DNA of 64,000 nucleotides from Streptomyces sp. NBC_00289 (GTDB taxonomy: Bacteria; Actinomycetota; Actinomycetes; Streptomycetales; Streptomycetaceae), in NCBI RefSeq assembly GCF_041435115.1, contig NZ_CP108046.1, forward strand, positions 2,976,001-3,040,000. The letters are read 5' to 3'. Below are positions 1 to 8,746 of the stretch, piece by piece; position 1 is the stretch's first letter, and each line of letters opens with the position of its first letter. The translations under genes and the position numbers were made by a program. Below the pieces are notes generated by a model. The model saw only the letters and a program-made list of their open reading frames with translations. It made no database searches and had not been told where the DNA came from.

Positions 1-61
1 GCTGCTCCAGGCTGAGCCGGTCCAGATCACGCGGTCCCCTGATGCGGGTCAGCAGCGGCAC
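1..61 (-). CDS. dxs: 1-deoxy-D-xylulose-5-phosphate synthase, 5' end only
   Basis: Only the first 20 codons lie in the window; the gene runs off the left edge. The reading begins MPLLTRIRGPRDLDRLSLEQ, which is the typical N-terminus of actinobacterial DXS, the thiamine-diphosphate enzyme that makes DXP from pyruvate and glyceraldehyde 3-phosphate at the head of the MEP isoprenoid pathway. The start is a GTG at position 61 with AAGGAGG ending 5 nt before it. Position next to xylH agrees with the S. coelicolor order as I remember it. The catalytic domains are outside the window, so the call rests on the N-terminus and context. Confidence 0.75.
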   Translation of the reverse strand, partial: MPLLTRIRGPRDLDRLSLEQ

Positions 62-196
62 CCGTGCCTCCTTGCAGTAGAGCTGTTGCCGGGCTTGTCG
101 AGTCTAATGTTCCGCCTTTGTGCCCGGCGCCCGGGCGGTGCGTCATACGTCACGCGATCGGCTGTACCCACTATGCGCCTTGCCTACGACATGACT

Positions 197-228
197 GTTG
201 CCCGGCACCCTCTCGGGCACCGGGCAAC
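197..228 (-). terminator. hairpin downstream of xylH
   Basis: GTTGCCCGG at 197-205 pairs perfectly with CCGGGCAAC at 220-228, with a further inner CCC/GGG pairing. It lies about 90 bases beyond the xylH stop and before dxs, so it probably ends xylFGH transcription. There is no U-tract, as is common in Streptomyces. The rest of 62-315 holds the dxs leader and nothing else I can identify. Confidence 0.6.
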
Positions 229-315
229 ATCGATCCTCAGGGGGGCGGGGAAGCGCGCTACCGGCCCTGACGGACCGGCAGGTCACGGCTCACCGCGGCG
301 ACACGGACCGGGCGC

Positions 316-1632
316 TTACGCGCGGCCGGAGGCCTTCTGGCTGCGACGCGACACCGAGTCGATGACGACCGCACCCAGCAGCACCGCACCGGTGATCATG
401 TACTGGATCGAGGTGTTCATGTTGAGCAGGTCGAGTCCGGTCTGGATGGACTGGATGACCAGCATGCCCAGCAGGGCGGACCAGACAGTACCGCGACCGC
501 CGAAGAGGCTCGTACCGCCGATGACCGCGGCGGCGATCGCCAGCATCAGCGTGTTGCCGCCACCGGCGTTCAGCGTGGCGCTCTGCGTCTGGCCGGCGAA
601 GAACATACCGCCGACCGCCGCGAAGCCACCGGAGATGGCGAAGACGGTGATGCGGATCATGGACACGTTGATACCGGCACGGCGCGCGGCCTCGATGCCG
701 CCACCGACCGCGAAGACCTTGCGGCCGTACGTGGTGCGGCGCAGCACGAAGTCCACGATCACCAGCGACGCCAGGAAGATCACCAGCGCGTTGGACACGC
801 CGGCGGCCTGGTTCAGGACGTACGCGGAGACGAACGCGGCCACCGCGAGGGCGCCGACCCGCAGCGCGATCTCACTGGTGGGGCGGAACGGCACCCCGGC
901 GGCCTTGCGGCGGCGCTGGTCGATGATCGAGCCGACCAGCATGGAGGCGACCCCGAGCCCGGCCAGCAGGTAGGCGCCGATGACGGCCTGGTCCATGAAG
1001 AACGAGCTCTGGCTGAGCAGGTGCACCGGACCCGTGTCCGGGATGTTGATGGTGCCGCTCGCGCCGAGCAGCCACAGCATCAGACCGTTCCAGCCGAGGA
1101 AGCCGGCCAGGGTGACCACGAAGGCCGGGACGCCGATCCGGGCGAAGAACCAGCCCTGCAGGGCGCCGATCAGGATGCCCGTGACGACGGCCAGCACCAG
1201 GGCGAGCCATGCGTTCACCCCGTGGTCGACCACGTAGACGGCGAACAGCGTGGACGCCAGGCCGCTGACGGAGCCGACGGACAGGTCGATCTCACCGAGC
1301 AGCAGCACGAACACCAGGCCGATGGCGAGCATGCCGGTGGCCGAGAGGTAGTAGCTGATGTTGGAGAGGTTGTCGGCGCTGAGGAAGCGGTCGTTCTGGA
1401 GCTGGAAGATCGTCCAGATGACGATCAGTCCGATGACCACCGGCAGCGAGCCGAGCTCGCCGCCCTTCACCTTGCGCTTGAACTCCGTCCAGTAGCCCTT
1501 GAGGCCCTCTTCGCGGATCAGCAGACGGGGGTCGACGACGGTGACGGGCGCGGCCGTCGGGTCGTCGGAGGGAGCCACGGTCTCCTGGACCGACTCCGGA
1601 TCCTTCTTCACGGTCTTGGACGTGTCGCTCAC
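316..1632 (-). CDS. xylH: Xylose-type sugar ABC transporter permease
   Basis: A 438-residue integral membrane permease of the BPD_transp_2 (RbsC/XylH) family. A hydrophilic N-terminus of about 50 residues precedes many hydrophobic segments, and the C-terminal half has the family stretch around FAVGGGIEAARRAGI. It should form the membrane channel for a pentose, probably xylose, with XylG as ATPase and XylF as binding protein. The GTG start at 1632 overlaps the xylG stop (GTGA), and GGAGG inside the xylG end serves as its ribosome site, so the two are translationally coupled. Last gene of xylFGH; a hairpin follows. Substrate is inferred from family, gene order and the adjacent rok7B7. Confidence 0.88.
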   Translation of the reverse strand: MSDTSKTVKKDPESVQETVAPSDDPTAAPVTVVDPRLLIREEGLKGYWTEFKRKVKGGELGSLPVVIGLIVIWTIFQLQNDRFLSADNLSNISYYLSATGMLAIGLVFVLLLGEIDLSVGSVSGLASTLFAVYVVDHGVNAWLALVLAVVTGILIGALQGWFFARIGVPAFVVTLAGFLGWNGLMLWLLGASGTINIPDTGPVHLLSQSSFFMDQAVIGAYLLAGLGVASMLVGSIIDQRRRKAAGVPFRPTSEIALRVGALAVAAFVSAYVLNQAAGVSNALVIFLASLVIVDFVLRRTTYGRKVFAVGGGIEAARRAGINVSMIRITVFAISGGFAAVGGMFFAGQTQSATLNAGGGNTLMLAIAAAVIGGTSLFGGRGTVWSALLGMLVIQSIQTGLDLLNMNTSIQYMITGAVLLGAVVIDSVSRRSQKASGRA

Positions 1633-2411
1633 TTTGCCGCCTCCGTGGTGCGACGCCCCGCACGGCGGGTCACGGCGTTTTCCGTGGCACCGGTGATCGC
1701 GGCGATGATCTCTTCGTGGGTGGTGTCCTTCACCGGGAAGGAACCGTTGTTCTTGCCCAGGCGCAGGACCGCGACGGTGTCGGCGACCGCCTTGACGTCG
1801 GCCATGTTGTGGCTGATGAGGATGACGCCGAGGTTGCGCTCGCGCAGCCGCTCGACGAGGTCGAGGACCTGCGCGGTCTGCTCGACGCCGAGGGCGGCGG
1901 TGGGCTCGTCGAGGATGACGATCTTGGGGTCGCCGATCAGCGCGCGGGCGATGGCGACCACCTGACGCTGGCCTCCGGAGAGGCTGGCGATCGGGATGCG
2001 GACGCTGGGGATGCGGATGGAGAGGGTGCTCAGCAGTTCCCGGGCGTTCTTCTCCATGGTGACCTCGTCGATGGTGCCGCGGTGCAGCAGCTCACGACCG
2101 AGGTAGAGGTTTCCGACGACGTCGAGGTTGTCGCACAGGGCGAGGTCCTGATAGACGGTCGCGACGCCGAGTCCCTGGGCGTCGTGCGGCCTGTTGATAC
2201 TGACGGGCTTGCCGTCCCACTCGATGACGCCTTCGTCGATGGGGTGCACACCGGCGATCGTCTTGACCAGAGTGGACTTTCCGGCGCCGTTGTCGCCGAC
2301 CAGCGCGACTACTTCTCCGGCGTGAACCTCCAGTTCGACATCGGTGAGTGCCTGTACCGCACCGAATCGCTTGGAGACTCCGCGCAACGCCAGCACGGGC
2401 GTAGCGGACAC
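1629..2411 (-). CDS. xylG: Xylose-type sugar ABC transporter ATP-binding protein
   Basis: A single-domain ABC ATPase of about 260 residues. It has Walker A GDNGAGKST (about 39-47), signature LSGGQRQ (144-150) and Walker B VILDEP (165-170). Unlike E. coli XylG it has one nucleotide-binding domain, so it presumably works as a homodimer, as in other actinobacterial XylG proteins. An ATG at 2420 is in frame, but GAAGGAG touches it directly; the GTG at 2411 lies 9 nt after that site and is the more likely start. It is separated from xylF by 268 bp with two strong hairpins and overlaps xylH by 4 bp. Confidence 0.87.
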   Translation of the reverse strand: MSATPVLALRGVSKRFGAVQALTDVELEVHAGEVVALVGDNGAGKSTLVKTIAGVHPIDEGVIEWDGKPVSINRPHDAQGLGVATVYQDLALCDNLDVVGNLYLGRELLHRGTIDEVTMEKNARELLSTLSIRIPSVRIPIASLSGGQRQVVAIARALIGDPKIVILDEPTAALGVEQTAQVLDLVERLRERNLGVILISHNMADVKAVADTVAVLRLGKNNGSFPVKDTTHEEIIAAITGATENAVTRRAGRRTTEAAK

Positions 2412-2580
2412 GTGAACCATCTCCTTCGCCGCCTGACCGGCGGGGATGCCGCGCTTGTTCGAAAGACGCGGAAAGTTGTGCCCGAAGGCACCGATTTACA
2501 AGATGAACATGCGCTCGACCGGTGCCTTTTGGCAACGGCAGAGCGGTTTTCCGGGCCGCGCGGCGCCGGTCATGTTTCCG

Positions 2581-2670
2581 TCCGGCGCCCGCCCCGCAGC
2601 GGGGTTGAAGGTGGGGCGGGCGCCGGACAGGCTCTGTGCGCCGTCGGGGCGGGTTCTCGGACCCGCCCCG
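2581..2670 (-). terminator. Two hairpins between xylF and xylG (attenuator-like)
   Basis: Two perfect inverted repeats follow the xylF stop. A 10-bp stem (CGGGGCGGGT at 2645-2654 with its complement at 2661-2670) is followed downstream by a 15-bp stem (TCCGGCGCCCGCCCC at 2581-2595 with its complement at 2613-2627). Such hairpins after a binding-protein gene usually stop or stabilise most transcripts, so that binding protein is made in excess over ATPase and permease. That role is inferred. Confidence 0.65.
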
Positions 2671-2679
2671 CGCGACTGT

Positions 2680-3780
2680 CTACTCGAGGCCCGCCGACTT
2701 GCAGGCCGCGGCGTACGCCGAGGTGCAGATGTCCTGGACGGTGTAGAGACCGTCCTTGACGACGGTGTCCTTGATGTTGTCCTTCGTGACCGAGACCGGG
2801 GTCAGCAGCTGCGAGGGCACCTTGTCGCCGGAGCCGCTGGTCAGCGTCTCGGTGGCCAGGTCGGAGATGCTCTTGCCCTGGAGCAGGTTGACCGCGAGCG
2901 TGGCGGCCGCCTCGGCCTCCGGCTTGAAGGCCTTGTAGACGGTGCTGGACTGGGTACCAGCGACGATGCGCTGGATACCGGCGAGCTCCGCGTCCTGACC
3001 GGTCAGCGGGATGCCGGAGATCTTGGCGCCCTTGAGCGTGGTGGCGATACCACCGGCCATGCCGTCGTTGGCCGCGTAGACGCCCGCGATGTTCTTGGCA
3101 CCGAGCTGCGTGATGGCCGCGGACATCTTCTGGGCGGCGACGGTGTCCTTCCACAGACCCGACTGCTCGTACGCGATGTTGACCTTGCCGTCGAGGGCCT
3201 CGTGGGCGCCCTTCTTGAACTGCGCGGCGTTCGGGTCGGCGTCGTCACCGTTGATCATGACGACCTTGGCCTTCGGCGTGGCCTTCGAGCCCAGCGCGTC
3301 GACCAGCGCCTGGCCCTGGAGCTTGCCGACCTCGACGTTGTCGAAGGAGACGTACGCGGAGACCGGGCCCTGGGCGAGGCGGTCGTACGCGATGACCTTG
3401 ATGCCCTTGTCGACCGCGGTCTTGATGGAGGACTTGATGGCCGCGGAGTCCTGGGCGCTGATCACGATGACCTTGACGCCCTTGGTGATCATGCTGCTGA
3501 CCTGCTGGGCCTGCTTGGCCGAGTCGGCGTTGGCGTTGGCGTACTGCACGGTGCAGTCCGAGCAGAGCGCCTTGACCTTGTCCACGAAGTACGGCTTGTC
3601 GAACTTCTCGTACCGCGCCGTGACACTGTCGGGCAGGAGCAGGCCGATCGACTTGTTGTCCGAGCCGCTGCTGCTGCCGCTGTCGGAGTCCTTGTCGCCG
3701 GCCTTGCCACAGGCGGCGATCGAGACGGCCATCGCGGAGGCGATGACGGCAACGGCTGCACGACGCATATGCGTGTTCAC
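2680..3780 (-). CDS. xylF: Xylose-type sugar-binding lipoprotein
   Basis: A 366-residue periplasmic-binding-protein-like lipoprotein. A basic N-terminus and hydrophobic stretch lead to the lipobox IAAC, followed by a Ser/Asp/Gly-rich linker, then the peripla_BP_4 fold (IGLLLPDSVTARYEKFD, later YAANDGMAGG and PLTGQDAE). It captures the pentose outside the membrane for XylGH. The GTG start at 3780 has GGGAGG 8 nt upstream. It lies downstream of rok7B7 in the same direction, with a 121-bp gap containing a candidate operator. Xylose specificity is inferred from the family and the neighbour regulator; ribose or another pentose is not excluded. Confidence 0.86.
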   Translation of the reverse strand: MNTHMRRAAVAVIASAMAVSIAACGKAGDKDSDSGSSSGSDNKSIGLLLPDSVTARYEKFDKPYFVDKVKALCSDCTVQYANANADSAKQAQQVSSMITKGVKVIVISAQDSAAIKSSIKTAVDKGIKVIAYDRLAQGPVSAYVSFDNVEVGKLQGQALVDALGSKATPKAKVVMINGDDADPNAAQFKKGAHEALDGKVNIAYEQSGLWKDTVAAQKMSAAITQLGAKNIAGVYAANDGMAGGIATTLKGAKISGIPLTGQDAELAGIQRIVAGTQSSTVYKAFKPEAEAAATLAVNLLQGKSISDLATETLTSGSGDKVPSQLLTPVSVTKDNIKDTVVKDGLYTVQDICTSAYAAACKSAGLE

Positions 3781-3860
3781 TTCAGAAACCTCCCTGACGA
3801 GGCCGCGTCGTTGCGGCCGAGGTGGCTGGAAGTCTTCTCGGGCACGAGTGCGACGTCAAG

Positions 3861-3874
3861 AAGTAAATACTTAA
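3861..3874. promoter_or_regulatory. Candidate ROK operator upstream of xylF
   Basis: An AT-rich stretch, AAGTAAATACTTAA, stands out in GC-rich DNA about 80 bp before the xylF start. A partly similar sequence (9 of 14 positions) lies before rok7B7 at 5154-5167. ROK repressors bind AT-rich imperfect repeats, so autoregulated control of xylFGH is plausible, but I know no exact Rok7B7 consensus to test it against. Confidence 0.3.
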
Positions 3875-3901
3875 CGAGATGGCAACGGCGTCGTGCGTTC
3901 T

Positions 3902-5101
3902 CTAAGTGAAGGCAGGGGTTGCCGTAGACAGCGTGCCGTCCAAAAGGGTCGAATCCCCCATCTCGCTGAGCGCGAGAGCGAGGGCTCCGAGCACCTCCGC
4001 ACGGCCCCCAAGTGCCCCGGGGAGAACGGACAGTTGACGTGCCGCACTAGGGATCGCATAGCGACCGACAGACTCCCTGATCGGCCCGAGCACCAGCTCT
4101 CCGGCCTCGGCGAGATCACCGCCCAGGACCACTCGGCTCGGGTTCAGCAGATTGCAGAGATTGGCGACTCCACTACCGATGTGTCGGCCGACGTCGGCGA
4201 TCACGCGACGGCAGCCCGGATCTCCGTCCCGCGCCAGCCGCACGACGCCTTCCATCGTCAGGTCGGTGCCGTGACTGGACTGGAGAAGTGGCAGCACATA
4301 GCGTGCGGCCGCAAAGGTTTCCAGGCAGCCCCGGTTACCGCACCGGCAGACGGGACCGGATTCGTCAAGTGTAATATGTCCGATTTCTCCCGCAGTACCA
4401 CCAGGCCCGCGATAGATCGTCCCGTTGATCACCAGACCGGCGCCGACACCGCTCGCGACCTTGATGTAGGCCAGGTCGCGAACCCCCCGGCCACTGCCCC
4501 AGACCAGCTCCCCCAGGGCGCCGAGATTGGCGTCGTTGTCCACGTGCACGGGCACGCCGAGCCGTCCCCCCAGCTCCTCGGCGGGTTTGGTGCCGATCCA
4601 GCCCGGCAGGATCGCGGAGGAGCCGAGGGAGCCGGACTCGACGTCGATCGGGCCGGGTACGCCCAGGCCGATACCGGCGATCTTGGACCGGTCGACCCCC
4701 GTTGCTGCAATCAGGCGACTGACCAGCTCTTCGGCCCGGTCGAAGCCCTGGGTCGAGGAGGCGTCCACGTCCAGCGGCTCGGACTCCTCGGCCAGCACCT
4801 GGTGGGCGAGGTTCCCGACCGCGACGCGCAAATGCGTGTGCCCGAAGTCGACTCCTATGACGATGCCGGCGTCCCCGCTCAGGGAGACGCTCCGCGCCCG
4901 CCGGCCGCCCGCCGAAGTGGGCGTGACCTCGACGGTTCCACCGTCCTTGAGTTCGCGCACGATGTTGGAGACGGTCGCTGCGGACAGGCCCGTCGTCCGC
5001 GCGATCTCCGCCTGCGTGAGGGACCCGGCCAGCCGCACGGCTCGTACGACCCGCTCCAGGTTGGCTCGGTGCAGCGACGACTGCGACCCTGGAGTCTCCA
5101 C
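3902..5101 (-). CDS. rok7B7: ROK-family transcriptional regulator Rok7B7
   Basis: About 399 residues. An N-terminal MarR-like winged helix (LTQAEIARTTGLSAATVSNIVRELKDGG cut to its core: AEIARTTGLSAATVSNIV) is followed by a ROK sugar-kinase-like domain with the zinc-type cysteine cluster CRCGNRGCLE. The open frame extends to a TTG at 5155, but GGGAGG lies 5 nt before the in-frame GTG at 5101, which I take as the start. Synteny with xylFGH and ngcEFG matches S. coelicolor rok7B7 (SCO6008), which controls xylFGH and influences carbon catabolite repression and antibiotic production. Placed upstream of and co-directional with xylF. Confidence 0.87.
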   Translation of the reverse strand: METPGSQSSLHRANLERVVRAVRLAGSLTQAEIARTTGLSAATVSNIVRELKDGGTVEVTPTSAGGRRARSVSLSGDAGIVIGVDFGHTHLRVAVGNLAHQVLAEESEPLDVDASSTQGFDRAEELVSRLIAATGVDRSKIAGIGLGVPGPIDVESGSLGSSAILPGWIGTKPAEELGGRLGVPVHVDNDANLGALGELVWGSGRGVRDLAYIKVASGVGAGLVINGTIYRGPGGTAGEIGHITLDESGPVCRCGNRGCLETFAAARYVLPLLQSSHGTDLTMEGVVRLARDGDPGCRRVIADVGRHIGSGVANLCNLLNPSRVVLGGDLAEAGELVLGPIRESVGRYAIPSAARQLSVLPGALGGRAEVLGALALALSEMGDSTLLDGTLSTATPAFT

Positions 5102-5153
5102 GACGACCTCCCGCGCGCGGGACCGCTTCGATGAGGCCCCGTCTATGTCCAAC

Positions 5154-5167
5154 AAGTGAACTCTAAG
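5154..5167. promoter_or_regulatory. Candidate ROK operator upstream of rok7B7
   Basis: AAGTGAACTCTAAG lies 53 bp before the chosen GTG start of rok7B7 and resembles the element in front of xylF. This would fit autoregulation. The match is modest and the call is inference. Confidence 0.22.
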
Positions 5168-5288
5168 CTGAGCCGTTCGGGTTGCCTCCCGTCAAGAGGT
5201 TGAACCCAATCGGAGACCTCGCACACGTCTGCGCACGCCGTCCCGGAGGCCCGGAACAGCGTGCACACGCGGGGTCGCTCAGCGCTGT

Positions 5289-6212
5289 CTACTTGAGGGT
5301 GGCCGAGGTCAGGCCCGCCTGCACCTGACGCTGGAAGGACAGGTACACCACGAGCATCGGGATCATCGCGATGGTCACGCCGGCGAACAGAACGGGCAGG
5401 TCGGAGGCGTAACCCATCTGCTGCTGGAGCTGGATGAGGCCCTGGGTCAGGACGTAGCGCTCGGGATCGTCGCCACTCTGCGGCTGCATCAGGACCGTCG
5501 GCAGGATGAACTGGTTCCACTGGCCCAGCAGGTTGAAGATCCCGACGCTGATCAGTCCCGGTTTCGCCATCGGCAGCATCACCTGGAAGAAGGTCCGGGT
5601 GTGCGAGGCGCCGTCGAGCACCGCCGCCTCGAAGACGGCCGTGGGCAGGGTCCGGAAGAACGCGTGCATGAAGAACACCGTGAACGGCATCGAGTAGGCG
5701 ACGTACACGAGGATCAGGCCCTGGTAGGTGTTCAGCATGTCCAGGCGCTTGACCATGAAGAACAGCGGGACCAGGGCCAGGAAGACGGGGAACATCGCGC
5801 CCGCGACGAAGAAGTAGTACAGGAACCGGTTGCCCGGGAAGCTGTAGCGGGCGATCACGTAGGCGGCCATCGAGCCGAACAGCATCGTCAGCGGTACCGA
5901 GAACACCAGCACGATGAGGGTGTTCAGGAAGTAGTCGCCGATGCCCTTGTCCCAGGCTCGCGAGAACACGTCCAGCGACCAGTGCTGCGGCCAGCCGAAG
6001 GCCGAGCCGCCGATCTGCGCGTCGGTCTTGAAGGAGCTGTACACGAGCCACAGCAGCGGCAGCACGATCAGCAGGGCCCACAGGGCCAGGAAGCCGTGCG
6101 AGAAGGCGTTCAGCACGACGCCCTCACGGCGGGGGGCGCCGGGCCGGGCCGGGGCCCCGCCGGCGGTCCGCCGGACGGGGAGCTCGGTGGGCTCCTTGAT
6201 GGGTGCACTCAT
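5289..6212 (-). CDS. ngcG: N-acetylglucosamine/chitobiose ABC transporter permease (MalG type)
   Basis: A 307-residue inner-membrane permease of the BPD_transp_1 family with six predicted membrane spans after a proline-rich N-terminus. The cytoplasmic loop that contacts the ATPase is present as EAAVLDGASHTRTFF. ATG start at 6212 with GGGAGAG 9 nt upstream, only 18 nt after ngcF. It forms a heterodimeric channel with NgcF for GlcNAc or N,N'-diacetylchitobiose bound by NgcE. No ATPase gene accompanies the operon; in Streptomyces the shared ATPase MsiK normally energises such transporters (established knowledge, not visible here). Confidence 0.85.
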   Translation of the reverse strand: MSAPIKEPTELPVRRTAGGAPARPGAPRREGVVLNAFSHGFLALWALLIVLPLLWLVYSSFKTDAQIGGSAFGWPQHWSLDVFSRAWDKGIGDYFLNTLIVLVFSVPLTMLFGSMAAYVIARYSFPGNRFLYYFFVAGAMFPVFLALVPLFFMVKRLDMLNTYQGLILVYVAYSMPFTVFFMHAFFRTLPTAVFEAAVLDGASHTRTFFQVMLPMAKPGLISVGIFNLLGQWNQFILPTVLMQPQSGDDPERYVLTQGLIQLQQQMGYASDLPVLFAGVTIAMIPMLVVYLSFQRQVQAGLTSATLK

Positions 6213-6230
6213 CGTCGTCGTCTCTCCCGC

Positions 6231-7166
6231 TCAGAACTCGATGCGCTCACGGCGGGTGGCGCGCAGCGTGACCACGGACAGAACAAGGGTGAGCAGCAGC
6301 ATGACCACGCCCATGGCACAGGCGTAACCGCTCTTCCCGAAGTAGAGGAAGTTGCGCATCATCACGGTCGACATGACGTCGCTGTCGTGATCGGGACCGC
6401 CGCCGTACGCGCCCATGCTCGCGGTCATGGAGGAGACCAGCACGAACATGTCCATCGCCACGATGCCCAGGTACACCCAGGCGGTCTGCACGGTGTCCCA
6501 CAGCAGCGGCAGGGTGATGCGGAAGAAGGACTGGGCGCGGCCCGCGCCGTCGATCAGGGCGGCCTCGTAGATGTCCCTGGGGATCGATTGCAGGGCCGCC
6601 GAGAACAGCACCAGGTAGAAGCCGACGCCGTGCCAGACGACGACCAGGATGAGGGCCCAGCGGACGATCCCGGGCTCGTTGAGCCATTCGACCGGGCTGT
6701 TGGCGTCGACCAGCCCGAGTTTGATGAGCAGGCCGTTGAGCATGCCGCCGCCGTCGCTGCGGTACACGGCGTTGAAGAGCACCGCGAGAATCGCCAGCGA
6801 CAGCACCTGCGGGAAGAAGTAGACGATCTTGTAGAAGGAGGATCCGGCGACCCCGCTGACCCCGCCGGCGCGGCTGCGGCCACCCGCGTTCACCATGAAG
6901 GCGAAGAAGAGCGCGAACAGGATGGTGATCACCGGGATGAACACCAGGAACTGGATGTTGTGCCAGATGGCCTTCTGGAAGACGTCGTCCTGGAACAGGG
7001 CCCGGTAGTTGTCCAGTCCGACGAACTTGAAGGTCTGCGACTGCCCCTTCCAGTCGGTCAGCGAATAGCCGATCGTCTGGATGTACGGCCAGATGACGAA
7101 GACCAGGTAAAGCGCCACGGGAACGAGGAGAAATCCCGCGACGAACCTGTACTGCCCTTTGCGCAT
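6231..7166 (-). CDS. ngcF: N-acetylglucosamine/chitobiose ABC transporter permease (MalF type)
   Basis: A 311-residue membrane permease beginning MRKGQYRFVAGFLLVPVALY. The ATPase-contact loop reads EAALIDGAGRAQSFF. The open frame extends upstream into ngcE, but the ATG at 7166 begins a normal first membrane segment, so I use it. A 74-bp gap separates it from ngcE and 18 bp from ngcG. It pairs with NgcG to translocate amino-sugars from chitin turnover. Confidence 0.85.
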   Translation of the reverse strand: MRKGQYRFVAGFLLVPVALYLVFVIWPYIQTIGYSLTDWKGQSQTFKFVGLDNYRALFQDDVFQKAIWHNIQFLVFIPVITILFALFFAFMVNAGGRSRAGGVSGVAGSSFYKIVYFFPQVLSLAILAVLFNAVYRSDGGGMLNGLLIKLGLVDANSPVEWLNEPGIVRWALILVVVWHGVGFYLVLFSAALQSIPRDIYEAALIDGAGRAQSFFRITLPLLWDTVQTAWVYLGIVAMDMFVLVSSMTASMGAYGGGPDHDSDVMSTVMMRNFLYFGKSGYACAMGVVMLLLTLVLSVVTLRATRRERIEF

Positions 7167-7240
7167 GGCGTTCCTGCCCCTGGTGTCCTGACTCCGGGCC
7201 GGAGGGGTCCGGCCCGGAGTCCGTACGGCTGGTCGCGTGA

Positions 7241-8746
7241 TCAGTCGCGGTGGTTCTTCTTGGACGCCGGGTCCTTGGCCGCCTTGTCCACCGCGGCCTG
7301 GGCCCGCTTCAGCCACTCCTTGGGCTGGATGCGCTTGGCCATGAGCTCGTTGGACGCGGCCTCGATGGAGGCGCCCATCTCGCTGTACCACTCCGTGTAC
7401 AGGAAGCGGAAGGTGTTGTCGCCGGCCGCCTTGGACGCCTCGACCGTGGACTGGGTGCCCGGGCGCAGCTGGACGCCCGCGTCGACGCCGTCCTTGAGGA
7501 TGGTCAGCGAGTTCGCCTCCTTGGCGAACAGCGTCGACCACTCCTTGGACAGCATCCGCCGCGCGAACTCCTGGGCGGCGGGAAGGTTCTTGGCCTTCTT
7601 CGGGATGATGAACGGCTCACCGGAGCCGGCCCGGATCGCCTCGAACGGCATCGCGCTGTCCGGCAGCAGCGGCATCGGCATGAACTTCATGTCGAAGTCG
7701 TCCGGGGTCTGCTTGAGCTGTTCGTTCTCCAGCCAGGAACCACAGGTGATGAACGCGGCCTTGTACTGGTTCCAGCGGGTCTGGGACTCGGTGTGGGTCA
7801 GGCCGTTCGTTCCGGGCATCAGATAGCCCTTCTCGACGACCTCGTAGATCGCCTCGATGCCCGCCTGCGCGGCGTCGGAGCCGACGAACGCCTTCGGGTC
7901 GAGGTTGTCGATCGCCTTCATGGCGTCCAGACCGCCCTTCTTGGCGATCAGGTCCATGATGGCGACGTTGATGTAGTACGGGTATTTGCCCTGGTGGGCG
8001 AGGCCGCCGATGTTCTGGGACTTGGCGTCCTTGCAGATGGCGAGGAAGTCGGCCCAGGTCTTGGGCTCCTCCCAGCCCTTCTCCTTGAAGAGCTTGCCGG
8101 AGTACCACAGGCCCCACACCGTGTAGATGTAGTTGAGCGCGACGACCTTGCCCTCCTGCAGGCCCGGGTCGAGGGTGCCGGGGATCAGGGTGTCGCGGAC
8201 CTTCTTGGAGGGGTCGTCGACCGAGGGCGAGTCCAGGACCCCGGCGAGGTCGAGCAGTTGGCCGTTCCGGTAGAGGACGTCGACCTTGATCTGCTGGGCG
8301 CCGGAGTCGTCGACGATGTCCGGCGGGTTGCCGGCGTTGAAGCGCGGCTGGAGCTTGCCGGTGATCTCCTGGGTGCCGGTGTGGGTGGAGGTGACGCCGA
8401 GCTTCTTCTGGAAGTCGGCCTCCCACGCCTTGGCGTACGCGTCGCCGTAACCGCCCTTGAAGATGACGACGTCGAGCTTGCCGCCCTTCTCCACGCCGAA
8501 GGGGTTCTCCTTGGTCGTCTTGCCCTTGGAGGTGTTGTCGCCGGAGTCGTCGTCTCCCCCGCCGCTGGCACACGCGGACAGGAAGCTCATCGTCGGTACG
8601 GCGATCAGGCCGAGGGCGGCCGACCGTCTGATCAGGTCACGGCGTCCGACACCTGCGGAGCCGTTGCTCACGGAGCTGTTGTTCTCGGAGCTGTGGTTCT
8701 GAGAGCTGTGGTTCTCGGAGCCGTTGTTCTCGGAGGTGGATCCCAT
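7241..8746 (-). CDS. ngcE: N-acetylglucosamine/diacetylchitobiose-binding lipoprotein
   Basis: A 501-residue sugar-binding protein of the SBP_bac_8 type. The first 33 residues are unusual: tandem Ser/Asn/Glu units (ENNGSENHSSQNHSSENNSS) come before the twin-arginine motif RRDLIRRS, a hydrophobic core and the lipobox LSAC. This points to a Tat-exported lipoprotein with an added cytoplasmic lead. The mature protein continues with GGDDDSGDN and the binding fold. Start ATG at 8746 with GAGGAC upstream. It matches S. coelicolor NgcE (SCO6005), a lower-affinity diacetylchitobiose binder. It is divergent from the GH92 gene, with a DasR-like site in the gap. Confidence 0.86.
   Translation of the reverse strand: MGSTSENNGSENHSSQNHSSENNSSVSNGSAGVGRRDLIRRSAALGLIAVPTMSFLSACASGGGDDDSGDNTSKGKTTKENPFGVEKGGKLDVVIFKGGYGDAYAKAWEADFQKKLGVTSTHTGTQEITGKLQPRFNAGNPPDIVDDSGAQQIKVDVLYRNGQLLDLAGVLDSPSVDDPSKKVRDTLIPGTLDPGLQEGKVVALNYIYTVWGLWYSGKLFKEKGWEEPKTWADFLAICKDAKSQNIGGLAHQGKYPYYINVAIMDLIAKKGGLDAMKAIDNLDPKAFVGSDAAQAGIEAIYEVVEKGYLMPGTNGLTHTESQTRWNQYKAAFITCGSWLENEQLKQTPDDFDMKFMPMPLLPDSAMPFEAIRAGSGEPFIIPKKAKNLPAAQEFARRMLSKEWSTLFAKEANSLTILKDGVDAGVQLRPGTQSTVEASKAAGDNTFRFLYTEWYSEMGASIEAASNELMAKRIQPKEWLKRAQAAVDKAAKDPASKKNHRD

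Noticed and set aside
3940..3962. Sequence GGGTCGAATCCCCC resembling a tRNA T-arm
   Set aside because: It lies inside the 3' end of rok7B7, and no acceptor, D or anticodon stems can be drawn around it.
5601..7826. Long plus-strand open frame of 741 codons opposite ngcFG
   Set aside because: Composition is that of a GC-rich antisense frame (Gln/His/Glu/Arg/Gly-rich), and the minus strand encodes clear permeases.
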